Source: an uncultured Ruminococcus sp.
GTDB taxonomy: Bacteria; Bacillota; Clostridia; Oscillospirales; Ruminococcaceae
DNA length: 9,387 nt
Direction: 5' to 3'
NCBI GenBank assembly: GCA_947177935.1
Contig: CAMWWG010000027.1
Span: 1-9,387 of the forward strand
Below the pieces are notes generated by a model that made no database searches, was not told the DNA's origin, and saw only the letters and a program-made list of their open reading frames with translations. This document shows positions 1 through 5,845 of this stretch, one piece after another. The translations under genes and the position numbers were made by a program. Within the stretch, counting starts at the first letter, position 1, and each line of letters opens with the position of its first letter.

Positions 1-906
1 TGCTGTTCCCTTGTGGGCGACTTCGGGACGGCATTGCAGCAGGTTCTCGATCAGTACCACCCGGACAGAATTCTGATTGAACCGTCCGGCGTGGGCAAGC
101 TCAGCGATGTCATCAAAGCCGTGCAGAATCTGGAAATGCACGATGTGGAACTGGATGGTTTCACGACCGTTGTCGATGCCAAGAAATGCAAAATGTATCA
201 GAAAAATTTCGGCGAATTCTTTGATAATCAGATCACTTATGCAAGCTGTCTGATTCTCAGTCACACACAGGGACTCAGTCAGGAAAAACTGGATGACTGC
301 GTGAAGCGCCTCCGTGACAAGAATCCCACTGCACCAATTGTTACAACAGATTGGGAAGAACTTACCGGGGCGCAGTTGACGGAAGCCATGACACAGAAGA
401 ACACACTGGATGACGAATTAAAATCACTCCTGGAAGAACAGCACCATCATCATGAGCATGATCACGACCACGAGCATTGCTGTGACCATGACCACCATCA
501 CGAACATCATGAACATGAAGAACACGACCATGAACACTGCTGTCATCATGAGCATGAACATGACCATCATCATGAGCACTGCTGTGATCATGATCACGAT
601 CATGAACATCACCATCATCACCATGCTGACGATGTTTTCACTAGTTGGGGCGCTGAGACTGCCAGACAGTACACCATGGAAGAAATCCAGTCCGCTTTGG
701 AATCCCTGGAAGATGCTGAAACATACGGCATGATTCTCCGTGCGAAAGGCATTGTTGCCGGGGCAGACGGACAGTGGATTCATTACGATTACGTCCCCGG
801 AACGCCGGACGTCCGCCACGGATGCGCCGCTACAACAGGACGGTTGTGCGTAATTGGTTCAAAAATCAACGAATCTGCCATTGCAGAATTATTCCACGCT
901 GAATAA
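1..906 (+). CDS. G3E-family (COG0523/CobW-like) GTPase with His/Cys-rich metal-binding stretch, 5' partial
   Basis: The reading frame is open from base 1, so the gene begins upstream and its Walker A is not visible. The first visible residues, CCSLVGDFGTAL, match the end of the GCxCC motif that binds metal in COG0523 GTPases. EPSGVGK follows (79-99), the family's conserved Walker B-side motif. At the place of the guanine-specificity NKxD motif the protein reads LSHTQ (about 256-270). A 61-residue run of His, Asp, Glu and Cys (442-624) separates the GTPase part from a C-terminal CobW_C-like domain (about 634-903, TSWGAETARQY onward). Known members are metallochaperones or insertases for zinc, cobalt or nickel in the cytoplasm; the metal here cannot be read from sequence, with zinc the likeliest. 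A second GTPase-like gene follows after 72 nt and is probably in the same operon. The family call is firm; the substrate is inference. Confidence 0.9.
   Translation, partial: CCSLVGDFGTALQQVLDQYHPDRILIEPSGVGKLSDVIKAVQNLEMHDVELDGFTTVVDAKKCKMYQKNFGEFFDNQITYASCLILSHTQGLSQEKLDDCVKRLRDKNPTAPIVTTDWEELTGAQLTEAMTQKNTLDDELKSLLEEQHHHHEHDHDHEHCCDHDHHHEHHEHEEHDHEHCCHHEHEHDHHHEHCCDHDHDHEHHHHHHADDVFTSWGAETARQYTMEEIQSALESLEDAETYGMILRAKGIVAGADGQWIHYDYVPGTPDVRHGCAATTGRLCVIGSKINESAIAELFHAE
442..624 (+). repeat. His/Asp/Glu/Cys-rich low-complexity coding stretch with three EHCC units
   Basis: These 61 codons encode 35 His and 6 Cys, with nearly all other residues Asp or Glu. The Cys occur only as CC pairs inside three EHCC units, two of which continue as EHCCDHDH. 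Spacing between the units is irregular. At DNA level this is a run of CAT/CAC/GAT/GAA codons that produces spurious Met-rich frames on both strands. His-rich linkers at this position are known in COG0523 proteins as metal-buffering segments; the repeated CC pairs are the less usual part. Confidence 0.9.
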
Positions 907-918
907 GAAATCCGATTC

Positions 919-945
919 AAGAGGGTGCAAATGCTGTACCCTCTT
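919..945 (+). terminator. hairpin between the two GTPase genes, weak terminator or processing stem
   Basis: AAGAGGGTGCA (919-929) pairs with TGTACCCTCTT (935-945), giving 11 bp with one G-U pair and a 5-nt loop. The sequence after the stem is A-rich (aatcaataataatta) and not a T-run, so full intrinsic termination is doubtful. It may reduce expression of the downstream gene or stabilise the upstream message. Confidence 0.45.
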
Positions 946-978
946 AATCAATAATAATTAAATTTACGAGGTGAAATT

Positions 979-1953
979 ATGGCATTTAATAATCAGAATC
1001 AGGAAATCGAAGATATTCCGGTTTATCTCTTTGTCGGCTTTCTGGAGGGCGGTAAGACAAAATTCATCCAGGAAACACTTGAGGACAAGCGTTTCAATAA
1101 TGGCGAGAAAACACTTCTCTTGCTTTGCGAGGAGGGCGAGGAAGAATTTGATTTCTCAAAATATCCCAGCCAGAATATTTTCCAATATGTCATTGACGAG
1201 CAGGAAGATTTCAACGAAAAGAATCTGAAAAAAATTCTCAAAGAATCCGGAGCAACCCGTGTTGTCCTAGAATACAACGGTATGTGGACGATTAATGATC
1301 TCTTTGAGAATCTCCCAGTAGAATGGGCTGTCTATCAGGCAATGTGCTTTGTGGATTCTAACACATTTCTAAATTATAATGCCAACATGCGCAGTCTGGT
1401 TGTGGATAAGATCAACGTCAGTGAACTGGTCGTATTCAACCGGTTTGACAAGAATTCCATGGATCAGCTTGAATTTCATAAGATTGTCCGAGGCATCAGC
1501 CGGCGGACGCAGATTGCTTATGAAACAACGGACGGCGAAGTTGCATATGATGATATTCAAGACCCCCTGCCGTTTGACATCAACGCCGAGGAAATCATTA
1601 TCAAAGATGAAGATTATGCGCTGTTTTACCGGGATATTATGGAAGAACCGGAAAAATATCATAATAAAAAAGTCTCATTCCGTGCGGCGGTTGTCCGTGA
1701 CAGAAAATTTCCGAAAAATACGTTTGCCGCTGGTCGCCATGTCATGACCTGCTGCGTAGAAGATATTCAGTATTGCTGGCTTGTCTGCGAATGGGAAAAA
1801 GCGCAGATGTTCGATACACGGCAGTGGGTAAAATTAACAGCAAAAATTTCTGTCCAGCGTCATAAACTTTACCAGGGCAAAGGACCTGTCCTGCAAGTGC
1901 AGTCTGTTGTACTGACAAACGCCCCGGAACAGGAAGTTGCTACTTTTTATTAA
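979..1953 (+). CDS. divergent G3E GTPase-like protein fused to a YcgQ/TIGR03943-like (DUF1980) C-terminal domain
   Basis: This 324-residue protein starts at an ATG preceded by GAGGTG (about 970-975). The N-terminal half carries a Walker A, GFLEGGKT (residues 20-27), after a beta-strand (PVYLFVG), as in CobW-type G3E proteins. Other family landmarks are degenerate: no GCxCC motif, LEYNG (97-101) in place of the EPSG motif, and NRFD (154-157) in place of NKxD. From about residue 210 the sequence changes to a second domain with EPEKYHNKKVSFRA (223-236), a GRHVMTCC element (252-259) and QWVKL (282-286). This resembles the C-terminal soluble domain of YcgQ/TIGR03943 proteins, which normally sits in a membrane protein partnered by a YcgR/YraQ-type permease. 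No signal peptide or membrane segment is visible. Its position beside a metal-binding GTPase suggests a metal-homeostasis pair. Domain calls are by eye; the biochemical role is inferred. Confidence 0.8.
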   Translation: MAFNNQNQEIEDIPVYLFVGFLEGGKTKFIQETLEDKRFNNGEKTLLLLCEEGEEEFDFSKYPSQNIFQYVIDEQEDFNEKNLKKILKESGATRVVLEYNGMWTINDLFENLPVEWAVYQAMCFVDSNTFLNYNANMRSLVVDKINVSELVVFNRFDKNSMDQLEFHKIVRGISRRTQIAYETTDGEVAYDDIQDPLPFDINAEEIIIKDEDYALFYRDIMEEPEKYHNKKVSFRAAVVRDRKFPKNTFAAGRHVMTCCVEDIQYCWLVCEWEKAQMFDTRQWVKLTAKISVQRHKLYQGKGPVLQVQSVVLTNAPEQEVATFY

Positions 1954-1996
1954 TTTAATATAACAAAAATTTTAATTTATGATAAAAAAATAAAAT

Positions 1997-2025
1997 TTGA
2001 CAAATAGGAAAAAATATGTTAAAAT
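1997..2025 (+). promoter_or_regulatory. sigma-A promoter for metY-cysK
   Basis: TTGACA (1997-2002) and TAAAAT (2020-2025) are separated by exactly 17 bp. Transcription should start near 2032, leaving a leader of about 87 nt before metY. I see no SAM-I (S-box) or T-box landmarks in that AT-rich leader, so control is more likely by a DNA-binding regulator. Confidence 0.8.
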
Positions 2026-2045
2026 ATATTTAGCCTATCAGATTA

Positions 2046-2063
2046 CTAGCTTTTAAAAGCCAG
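2046..2063 (+). promoter_or_regulatory. imperfect 18-bp palindrome just downstream of the metY start site, candidate operator
   Basis: CTaGCTTTTAAAAGCcAG has one mismatched pair; its core GCTTTTAAAAGC (2049-2060) is a perfect 12-bp palindrome. It lies about 15-30 nt after the predicted start site, a normal position for a repressor. The preceding bases TAGCCTATCAGATTACTAGC may add half-sites. A Bacillota sulfur regulator such as a CymR-like Rrf2 protein is a plausible ligand, but I cannot match a specific consensus. Confidence 0.35.
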
Positions 2064-2118
2064 AAAATTTAGAAATTTTTAAAATTAAATTTTAAACCAA
2101 ATTAAGGAGTTTTTTATC

Positions 2119-3408
2119 ATGAGTTCTCAAAATTACAGATTTGAAACCGTTCAGCTCCATGCCGGACAGGAATCCCCCGATCCGGCTACAGATGCACGTG
2201 CTGTCCCGATTTACGCCACAACGTCTTACGTGTTCCCGAATTCTGATTCTGCCGCAGGCAGATTTGCTCTGACGGAAAACGGTAATATCTACACAAGGCT
2301 GATGAATCCGACTTCGGATGTGTTCGAAAAACGGATCTGTGCACTGGAAAAAGGCGCAGGCGCTCTGGCAACGGCGTCCGGTTCTGCGGCGATCACGTAT
2401 GCTGTTCAGAATATCGCCACTGCTGGGAATCATATCGTATCTTCTGTAAATCTCTACGGAGGGACTTATAATCTGTTTGAGAACACACTCCGGGAACAGG
2501 GACTGTCCACAAGTTTCGTGGATCCGTCCGACCCGGAGAATTTCGAGAAAGCCATTCAGGATAATACAAAATTACTTTATGCTGAAACACTCGGTAATCC
2601 AAATTCTAACGTGATTGATCTGGAGGCAATTGCCGAGATCGCCCATAAACACGGTATTCCGCTGATTGTAGATAATACGTTTGCAACGCCTTACCTGCTC
2701 CGTCCGATTGAACATGGTGCGGATATTGTTGTTCATTCTGCAACAAAATTCATCGGCGGTCACGGGACTGTCATGGGTGGTGTTGTCATTGATTCCGGAA
2801 AATTCGACTGGGCACAGAATGACAAATTTCCTGGACTCTCTAAGCCCAATCCCTCCTATCACGGCGTCATCTTCACGGAAGCCTGCGGCAATCTTGCGTA
2901 TATTTTAAAATTAAGAACAACGCTGATGAGAGACCAGGGCGCAGCAATTTCCCCATTCAACTCATTCTTATTATTGCAGGGACTGGAAACCCTTTCTCTG
3001 AGACTGGAACGGCATGTGGAGAATGCGCTCCGGGTTGTAGATTTTCTGAAGAATCATCCACAGGTGGAACGTGTGAACCATCCATCTCTGACAACCGGCA
3101 GAGAGCAGGAATTATATCAGGCGTACTTCCCGGACGGTGCGGCATCCATTTTCACATTTGAGATCAAGGGTGATTCCGGAACTGCCAGAAAATTCACGGA
3201 AAGTCTGGAATTATTCTCTCTGCTTGCGAATGTCGCTGATGTAAAATCCTTGGTGATTCATCCGGCATCTACCACACATTCCCAAATGACAGAAGCAGAA
3301 TTATTAAGTGCCGGAATCAAGCCGAATACCATCCGGTTGTCGATCGGCACGGAGCATATTGATGATATTCTGGAAGATCTTCAGCACGGATTTGACGCTG
3401 TGAAATAA
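2119..3408 (+). CDS. metY: O-acetylhomoserine sulfhydrylase (O-acetylhomoserine aminocarboxypropyltransferase)
   Basis: This 429-residue PLP enzyme of the Cys/Met metabolism family (fold type I) converts O-acetylhomoserine plus sulfide to homocysteine and acetate in the cytoplasm. Family landmarks are all present: the N-terminal [18 protein letters not shown] (Y58 and R60, cofactor contacts from the partner subunit), ASGSAA (86-91), NLYGGTY (Y113 stacking on PLP), VDNTFATP (D185) and [10 protein letters not shown] with the Schiff-base lysine K210. The length fits the family. The start is the ATG with AAGGAG at 2104-2109, 9 nt upstream. Cystathionine gamma-synthase and gamma-lyase belong to the same superfamily but are shorter and lack this LHAGQ-type N-terminus and the long insertion after residue 225. 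It is the first gene of a two-gene operon with cysK, which also consumes sulfide. No O-acetyltransferase gene is in the window. Confidence 0.95.
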   Translation: MSSQNYRFETVQLHAGQESPDPATDARAVPIYATTSYVFPNSDSAAGRFALTENGNIYTRLMNPTSDVFEKRICALEKGAGALATASGSAAITYAVQNIATAGNHIVSSVNLYGGTYNLFENTLREQGLSTSFVDPSDPENFEKAIQDNTKLLYAETLGNPNSNVIDLEAIAEIAHKHGIPLIVDNTFATPYLLRPIEHGADIVVHSATKFIGGHGTVMGGVVIDSGKFDWAQNDKFPGLSKPNPSYHGVIFTEACGNLAYILKLRTTLMRDQGAAISPFNSFLLLQGLETLSLRLERHVENALRVVDFLKNHPQVERVNHPSLTTGREQELYQAYFPDGAASIFTFEIKGDSGTARKFTESLELFSLLANVADVKSLVIHPASTTHSQMTEAELLSAGIKPNTIRLSIGTEHIDDILEDLQHGFDAVK

Positions 3409-3412
3409 AATC

Positions 3413-3436
3413 TATTTCAGAAAGTATTTCAGAAAG
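3413..3436 (+). repeat. perfect tandem duplication of a 12-mer in the metY-cysK gap
   Basis: TATTTCAGAAAG occurs twice back to back (3413-3424 and 3425-3436). The second copy runs into the purine tract AGAAAGAGAG that serves as ribosome binding site for cysK, so each copy carries part of an SD-like sequence. The duplication fills most of the 40-nt gap. Confidence 0.85.
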
Positions 3437-3448
3437 AGAGTAATTATT

Positions 3449-4378
3449 ATGGGCAGAATTTATAGAAATTTTGAGGAATTAATCGGCAATACGCCATTAA
3501 TTCAGCTCCGGCATATCGAAGAATCCAATCAGTTGCAGGCAACCATCCTGGGCAAATTAGAAGCCGCCAATCCGGCAGGCTCCGCAAAAGACCGGATTGC
3601 AAAAGCCATGATTGATGATGCCGAGGAACGTGGCTTATTAAAACCAGGCAGTGTCATTATTGAACCGACCAGCGGCAACACTGGAATCGGACTCTCCGCC
3701 GTTGCCGCCGCAAGAGGCTACCGGTTAATTATCACCATGCCGGAAACAATGAGCATGGAACGTCGGAATCTGATGAAAGCCTACGGAACGGAATTAGTCC
3801 TGACAGAGGGAAAAGCCGGCATGAAAGGCGCAATTGCCAAAGCTGAAGAATTAGCAAAAGAAATCCCGAATAGTTTCATTCCGTCGCAGTTCAAGAATCT
3901 TGCAAATCCGGCAATTCACGAAAAAACGACCGGCGTGGAGATCTGGGAAGATACAGAAGGCAAGATTGATCTGTTTGTTGCAGGTATCGGCACAGGCGGT
4001 ACGATTTCCGGTGTGGGAGCTTATCTCAAAAAACAGAATCCAAATGTGAAAGTCATTGCCGTCGAACCGGCGGACTCTCCTGTTTTGAGCGAGGGAAGAT
4101 CCGGTGCGCATAAAATCCAGGGAATCGGTGCAGGATTCGTCCCAGAAACACTCAACACCGGGATTTATGACGAGATTATAACCGTTACGACAGAGCAGGC
4201 ATTTTCCACCGGGAGAGCTATTGCAAGACTGGAAGGCATTCTGGTCGGGATTTCTTCCGGAGCGGCTGTCTGGGCGGCAATCGAACTGGCAAAGCGTCCG
4301 GAGAATCAGGGCAAAACGATTGTGGCATTTCTGCCGGATACAGGAGAGCGTTATTTATCCACACCCATGTTTGAATAA
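3449..4378 (+). CDS. cysK: cysteine synthase (O-acetylserine sulfhydrylase)
   Basis: This 309-residue protein is a fold-type II PLP enzyme that makes cysteine from O-acetylserine and sulfide. It opens with the family signature IGNTPLIQL. The PLP lysine is K47 in [11 protein letters not shown], where the usual Val before the Lys is Ala. The substrate loop TSGNTG (74-79), the phosphate-binding loop GTGGT (181-185), the [11 protein letters not shown] segment and the GISSG element that contacts the pyridine nitrogen (S270) are all intact. Length is typical of CysK. The start is the ATG with a weak purine SD (GAGAG, 3436-3440). It lies 40 nt after metY with no promoter between, so the two are probably cotranscribed, coupling methionine- and cysteine-directed sulfide assimilation. 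CysM-type or homocysteine-forming variants cannot be excluded from sequence alone, but the motifs favour CysK. Confidence 0.95.
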   Translation: MGRIYRNFEELIGNTPLIQLRHIEESNQLQATILGKLEAANPAGSAKDRIAKAMIDDAEERGLLKPGSVIIEPTSGNTGIGLSAVAAARGYRLIITMPETMSMERRNLMKAYGTELVLTEGKAGMKGAIAKAEELAKEIPNSFIPSQFKNLANPAIHEKTTGVEIWEDTEGKIDLFVAGIGTGGTISGVGAYLKKQNPNVKVIAVEPADSPVLSEGRSGAHKIQGIGAGFVPETLNTGIYDEIITVTTEQAFSTGRAIARLEGILVGISSGAAVWAAIELAKRPENQGKTIVAFLPDTGERYLSTPMFE

Positions 4379-4394
4379 TTAATAAAATAAAATC

Positions 4395-4425
4395 AAACCG
4401 GAGAATTGCTGAGATTCTCCGGTTT
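4395..4425. terminator. bidirectional intrinsic terminator between cysK and hrb
   Basis: AAACCGGAGAAT (4395-4406) pairs perfectly with ATTCTCCGGTTT (4414-4425) around a 7-nt loop. On the minus strand the stem is followed by a T-rich tail (GATTTTATTTTATT). On the plus strand the tail is weaker (TTTTAAATTTCT). It separates two convergent genes and can serve both. Confidence 0.85.
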
Positions 4426-4432
4426 TAAATTT

Positions 4433-5062
4433 CTATTCATTTATTTTTTCAAAATCCGTTGCCGGGTGTTTGCATAACGGACAGATGAAATCTTCCGGCA
4501 ATTCTTCTCCAATAAATTCATAACCGCATACGCTGCAACGCCAGATAGTCTGACCGGATTCCATTGTGCCGATTTTTTCTGCTGTTTCCGGTTTCGGCTT
4601 GATATGTTCCTGATAATACACATAACTGAGCGATGGCACATCACTGAGGACTCCGGATTCTGTCACATCCGCCAGGAACAGCGTATGTGTCCCGGCGTCG
4701 ATTGCCTGGATAATTTCCCCGGAAATAAAAGCATTTGCGCCTTTTGTCACGCACATTGTCCAGTTATCAAGTAGTCTGCAATCCGGATAATCCCGGAATT
4801 TGTCGCAGTCCCGACCGGATTGAAATCCAAAATGCCGGAACAGTTCAAAATCCGCCGTCTGATCCAGAATCGAAATCGTAAACCGTCCCGTCTGCCGGAG
4901 CATATCATGTGTAAAATTGGACTTGTTGACAGCAAAACAAATCCGGTTTGGACTGGATGTGACCTGCATCACGGCATTAATAATACAAGCATTATGCTTG
5001 CCCATGGCAACAGAACTGAGTACGCATAGTCCATAAGTTAAATTTTTCATAGCATCCTGCAT
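4433..5062 (-). CDS. hrb: flavin reductase-rubredoxin fusion (high-molecular-weight rubredoxin, Hrb-like)
   Basis: This 209-residue protein has an FMN-binding flavin reductase domain (about 1-150; landmarks NACIINAVMQVTS, NFTHDML and FGFQSGRDCDKF) joined by a short linker to a C-terminal rubredoxin-type knuckle. The iron ligands are C176, C179, C194 and C197 in CSVCG and CPLCK. Proteins of this architecture, such as Moorella Hrb, pass electrons from NADH through FMN and iron to flavodiiron proteins that reduce NO or O2. That role in stress defence is known for the family and inferred here. The start is ATG 5062, 6 nt after GAGGTG. A GTG at 5071 in the same frame would overlap that SD and is rejected. 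It ends in TAG, unlike the TAA of most neighbours. It lies 23 nt after the broken membrane-protein frame and probably shares its promoter. Confidence 0.92.
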   Translation of the reverse strand: MQDAMKNLTYGLCVLSSVAMGKHNACIINAVMQVTSSPNRICFAVNKSNFTHDMLRQTGRFTISILDQTADFELFRHFGFQSGRDCDKFRDYPDCRLLDNWTMCVTKGANAFISGEIIQAIDAGTHTLFLADVTESGVLSDVPSLSYVYYQEHIKPKPETAEKIGTMESGQTIWRCSVCGYEFIGEELPEDFICPLCKHPATDFEKINE

Positions 5063-5068
5063 AAAAAT

Positions 5069-5074
5069 CACCTC
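5069..5074 (-). promoter_or_regulatory. ribosome binding site that fixes the hrb start
   Basis: GAGGTG on the minus strand sits 6 nt before ATG 5062. Its last three bases form the alternative GTG start at 5071, so use of the GTG would leave that start without a ribosome binding site. Confidence 0.75.
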
Positions 5075-5086
5075 ATAATCAAAAAT

Positions 5087-5368
5087 TTATTTTTTTAAGC
5101 GATTAAATTTTTTTGTGAAAAACAAATAGATTCCGATTGCGATGACTGGTAAGCCGCTGAATAACAGTGATAATGGTGATTTCAAAAGTGAATTTGTCAG
5201 ATAATTATAAGCTGTCGGCAAACCCGCAAGCGCAACATAACACAAGCTATAATATAGGACAGACTAATATTTTTTTGTATGCTCCATATACCATTTTGTC
5301 AGGAAAAATACAATTACCAATGCCAGAAACATCACGACAAAAGCAAAAGGGTCACTTGCACTTGCCAT
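5087..5368 (-). pseudogene. small multi-pass membrane protein frame interrupted by an in-frame TAG
   Basis: From ATG 5368 (AAAGG lies 8 nt upstream) the frame encodes 34 residues, MASASDPFAF through HTKKY, with one hydrophobic segment (residues 8-23) and a basic end, then TAG at 5264-5266. Beyond it the same frame stays open for 58 more codons to TAA at 5087-5089. That part holds two more hydrophobic segments (VLYYSLCYVALAGLP and LLFSGLPVIAIGIYLFF) and a Lys-rich tail (FTKKFNRLKK). Together this reads like one membrane protein of about 92 residues with three helices, broken by a single nonsense change such as CAG or TGG to TAG. No alternative ATG with an SD restarts the second part. Other explanations are a functional 34-residue single-pass peptide, or read-through. 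I do not recognise the family. It has its own promoter and leads into hrb. Confidence 0.55.
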
Positions 5369-5384
5369 CACGTCCGCCTTTAAA

Positions 5385-5413
5385 ACAATAACACATTTTT
5401 TTTCGTTTGTCAA
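5385..5413 (-). promoter_or_regulatory. sigma-A promoter for the broken membrane gene and hrb
   Basis: On the minus strand TTGACA (5413-5408) and TATTGT (5390-5385) are 17 bp apart. The predicted start falls only a few bases before the AAAGG ribosome binding site, giving a very short leader. No other promoter is apparent between here and hrb. It diverges from the darA promoter. Confidence 0.65.
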
Positions 5414-5447
5414 TGGATTTTCCGCTATTTCTGAAAAAATTTTTTAC

Positions 5448-5476
5448 TTGCTTTTTTTTGAAATTTATGCTATAAT
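5448..5476 (+). promoter_or_regulatory. extended -10 sigma-A promoter for darA-holB-ricT
   Basis: TATAAT (5471-5476) is preceded by TGC (5468-5470), making an extended -10. A weak -35, TTGCTT (5448-5453), lies 17 bp upstream. An A6T6 tract (5434-5445) and T-runs upstream could act as curved or UP-like DNA. Confidence 0.75.
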
Positions 5477-5510
5477 AAACTAAATGATAAACAGCAGGAG
5501 AATTTGAATT

Positions 5511-5828
5511 ATGAAACTTGTATTTGCCATTGTCAATGATGACGACAGCCAAGCAGTCAGCAAGGCACTGCTGAAAGCTGGATTTTACGCCACAAAATTA
5601 GCATCCACAGGGACTTTCCTCAGCGCCGGGAATACAACATTTTTATTATGCGTCGAAGAAAGCCGGCTGGAGGATTTAATTGCCCTCATCCGGGAAAAAA
5701 GCCACAAACGCAAAAAAAACGTCCCCAATGGCATCCCCGTCAGTTCGGGGATTGATTTCCCTGTAGAAGTCGAAGTTGGCGGTGCAATCGTATTCGTCAC
5801 AGATATTGAGCGATTTGAAAAAATTTAA
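5511..5828 (+). CDS. darA: PII-like cyclic-di-AMP receptor (DarA/PstA, YaaQ family)
   Basis: This 105-residue protein has the YaaQ/DarA signature ATKLASTGTFLSAGNTTFLL (residues 27-46) and the C-terminal FPVEVEVGGAIVFV strand pair (83-96). Family members form PII-like trimers that bind cyclic-di-AMP at subunit interfaces in the cytoplasm; their downstream partner is unknown. The length is close to the usual 105-110. By remembered comparison with Bacillus and Staphylococcus homologues, the segment before ATKLAS reads GFY rather than NFR, so an Arg near the ligand is replaced by Tyr (Y26), and the loop before the last strands is shorter. The start is the ATG with AGGAG at 5496-5500, 10 nt upstream. 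The neighbours holB and ricT are the same as in Bacillus, which supports the assignment. Confidence 0.92.
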   Translation: MKLVFAIVNDDDSQAVSKALLKAGFYATKLASTGTFLSAGNTTFLLCVEESRLEDLIALIREKSHKRKKNVPNGIPVSSGIDFPVEVEVGGAIVFVTDIERFEKI

Positions 5829-5845
5829 GAGATAATTTGAAAATT

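Noticed and set aside
424..819. Minus-strand and alternative-frame ORFs over the His-rich region, Met/Val/Thr-rich
   Set aside because: They are shadows of the CAT/CAC/GAT/GAA codon run in the GTPase gene. The proteins are low complexity and have no SD.
2081..2093. AAAATTAAATTTT dyad before the metY SD
   Set aside because: Such dyads are expected by chance in a tract made almost only of A and T.
2032..2118. SAM riboswitch or T-box in the metY leader
   Set aside because: The 87-nt leader is AT-rich without the conserved S-box or T-box elements and without an attenuator hairpin with a T-run.
5264..5266. Genome-wide recoding of TAG as a sense codon
   Set aside because: hrb ends with TAG exactly where a rubredoxin domain should end, with a terminator behind it, so TAG acts as a stop in this genome.
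5264..5276. Programmed frameshift at the A7 run just before the TAG in the membrane-protein frame
   Set aside because: A -1 shift meets a stop after about seven codons and a +1 shift after about 23; only the zero frame continues, so a simple nonsense change fits better.
5167..5391. Plus-strand 74-codon ORF in the gap between hrb and darA
   Set aside because: It has no SD or promoter and an implausible composition, and it lies antisense to the better supported membrane-protein frame with its own promoter and SD.
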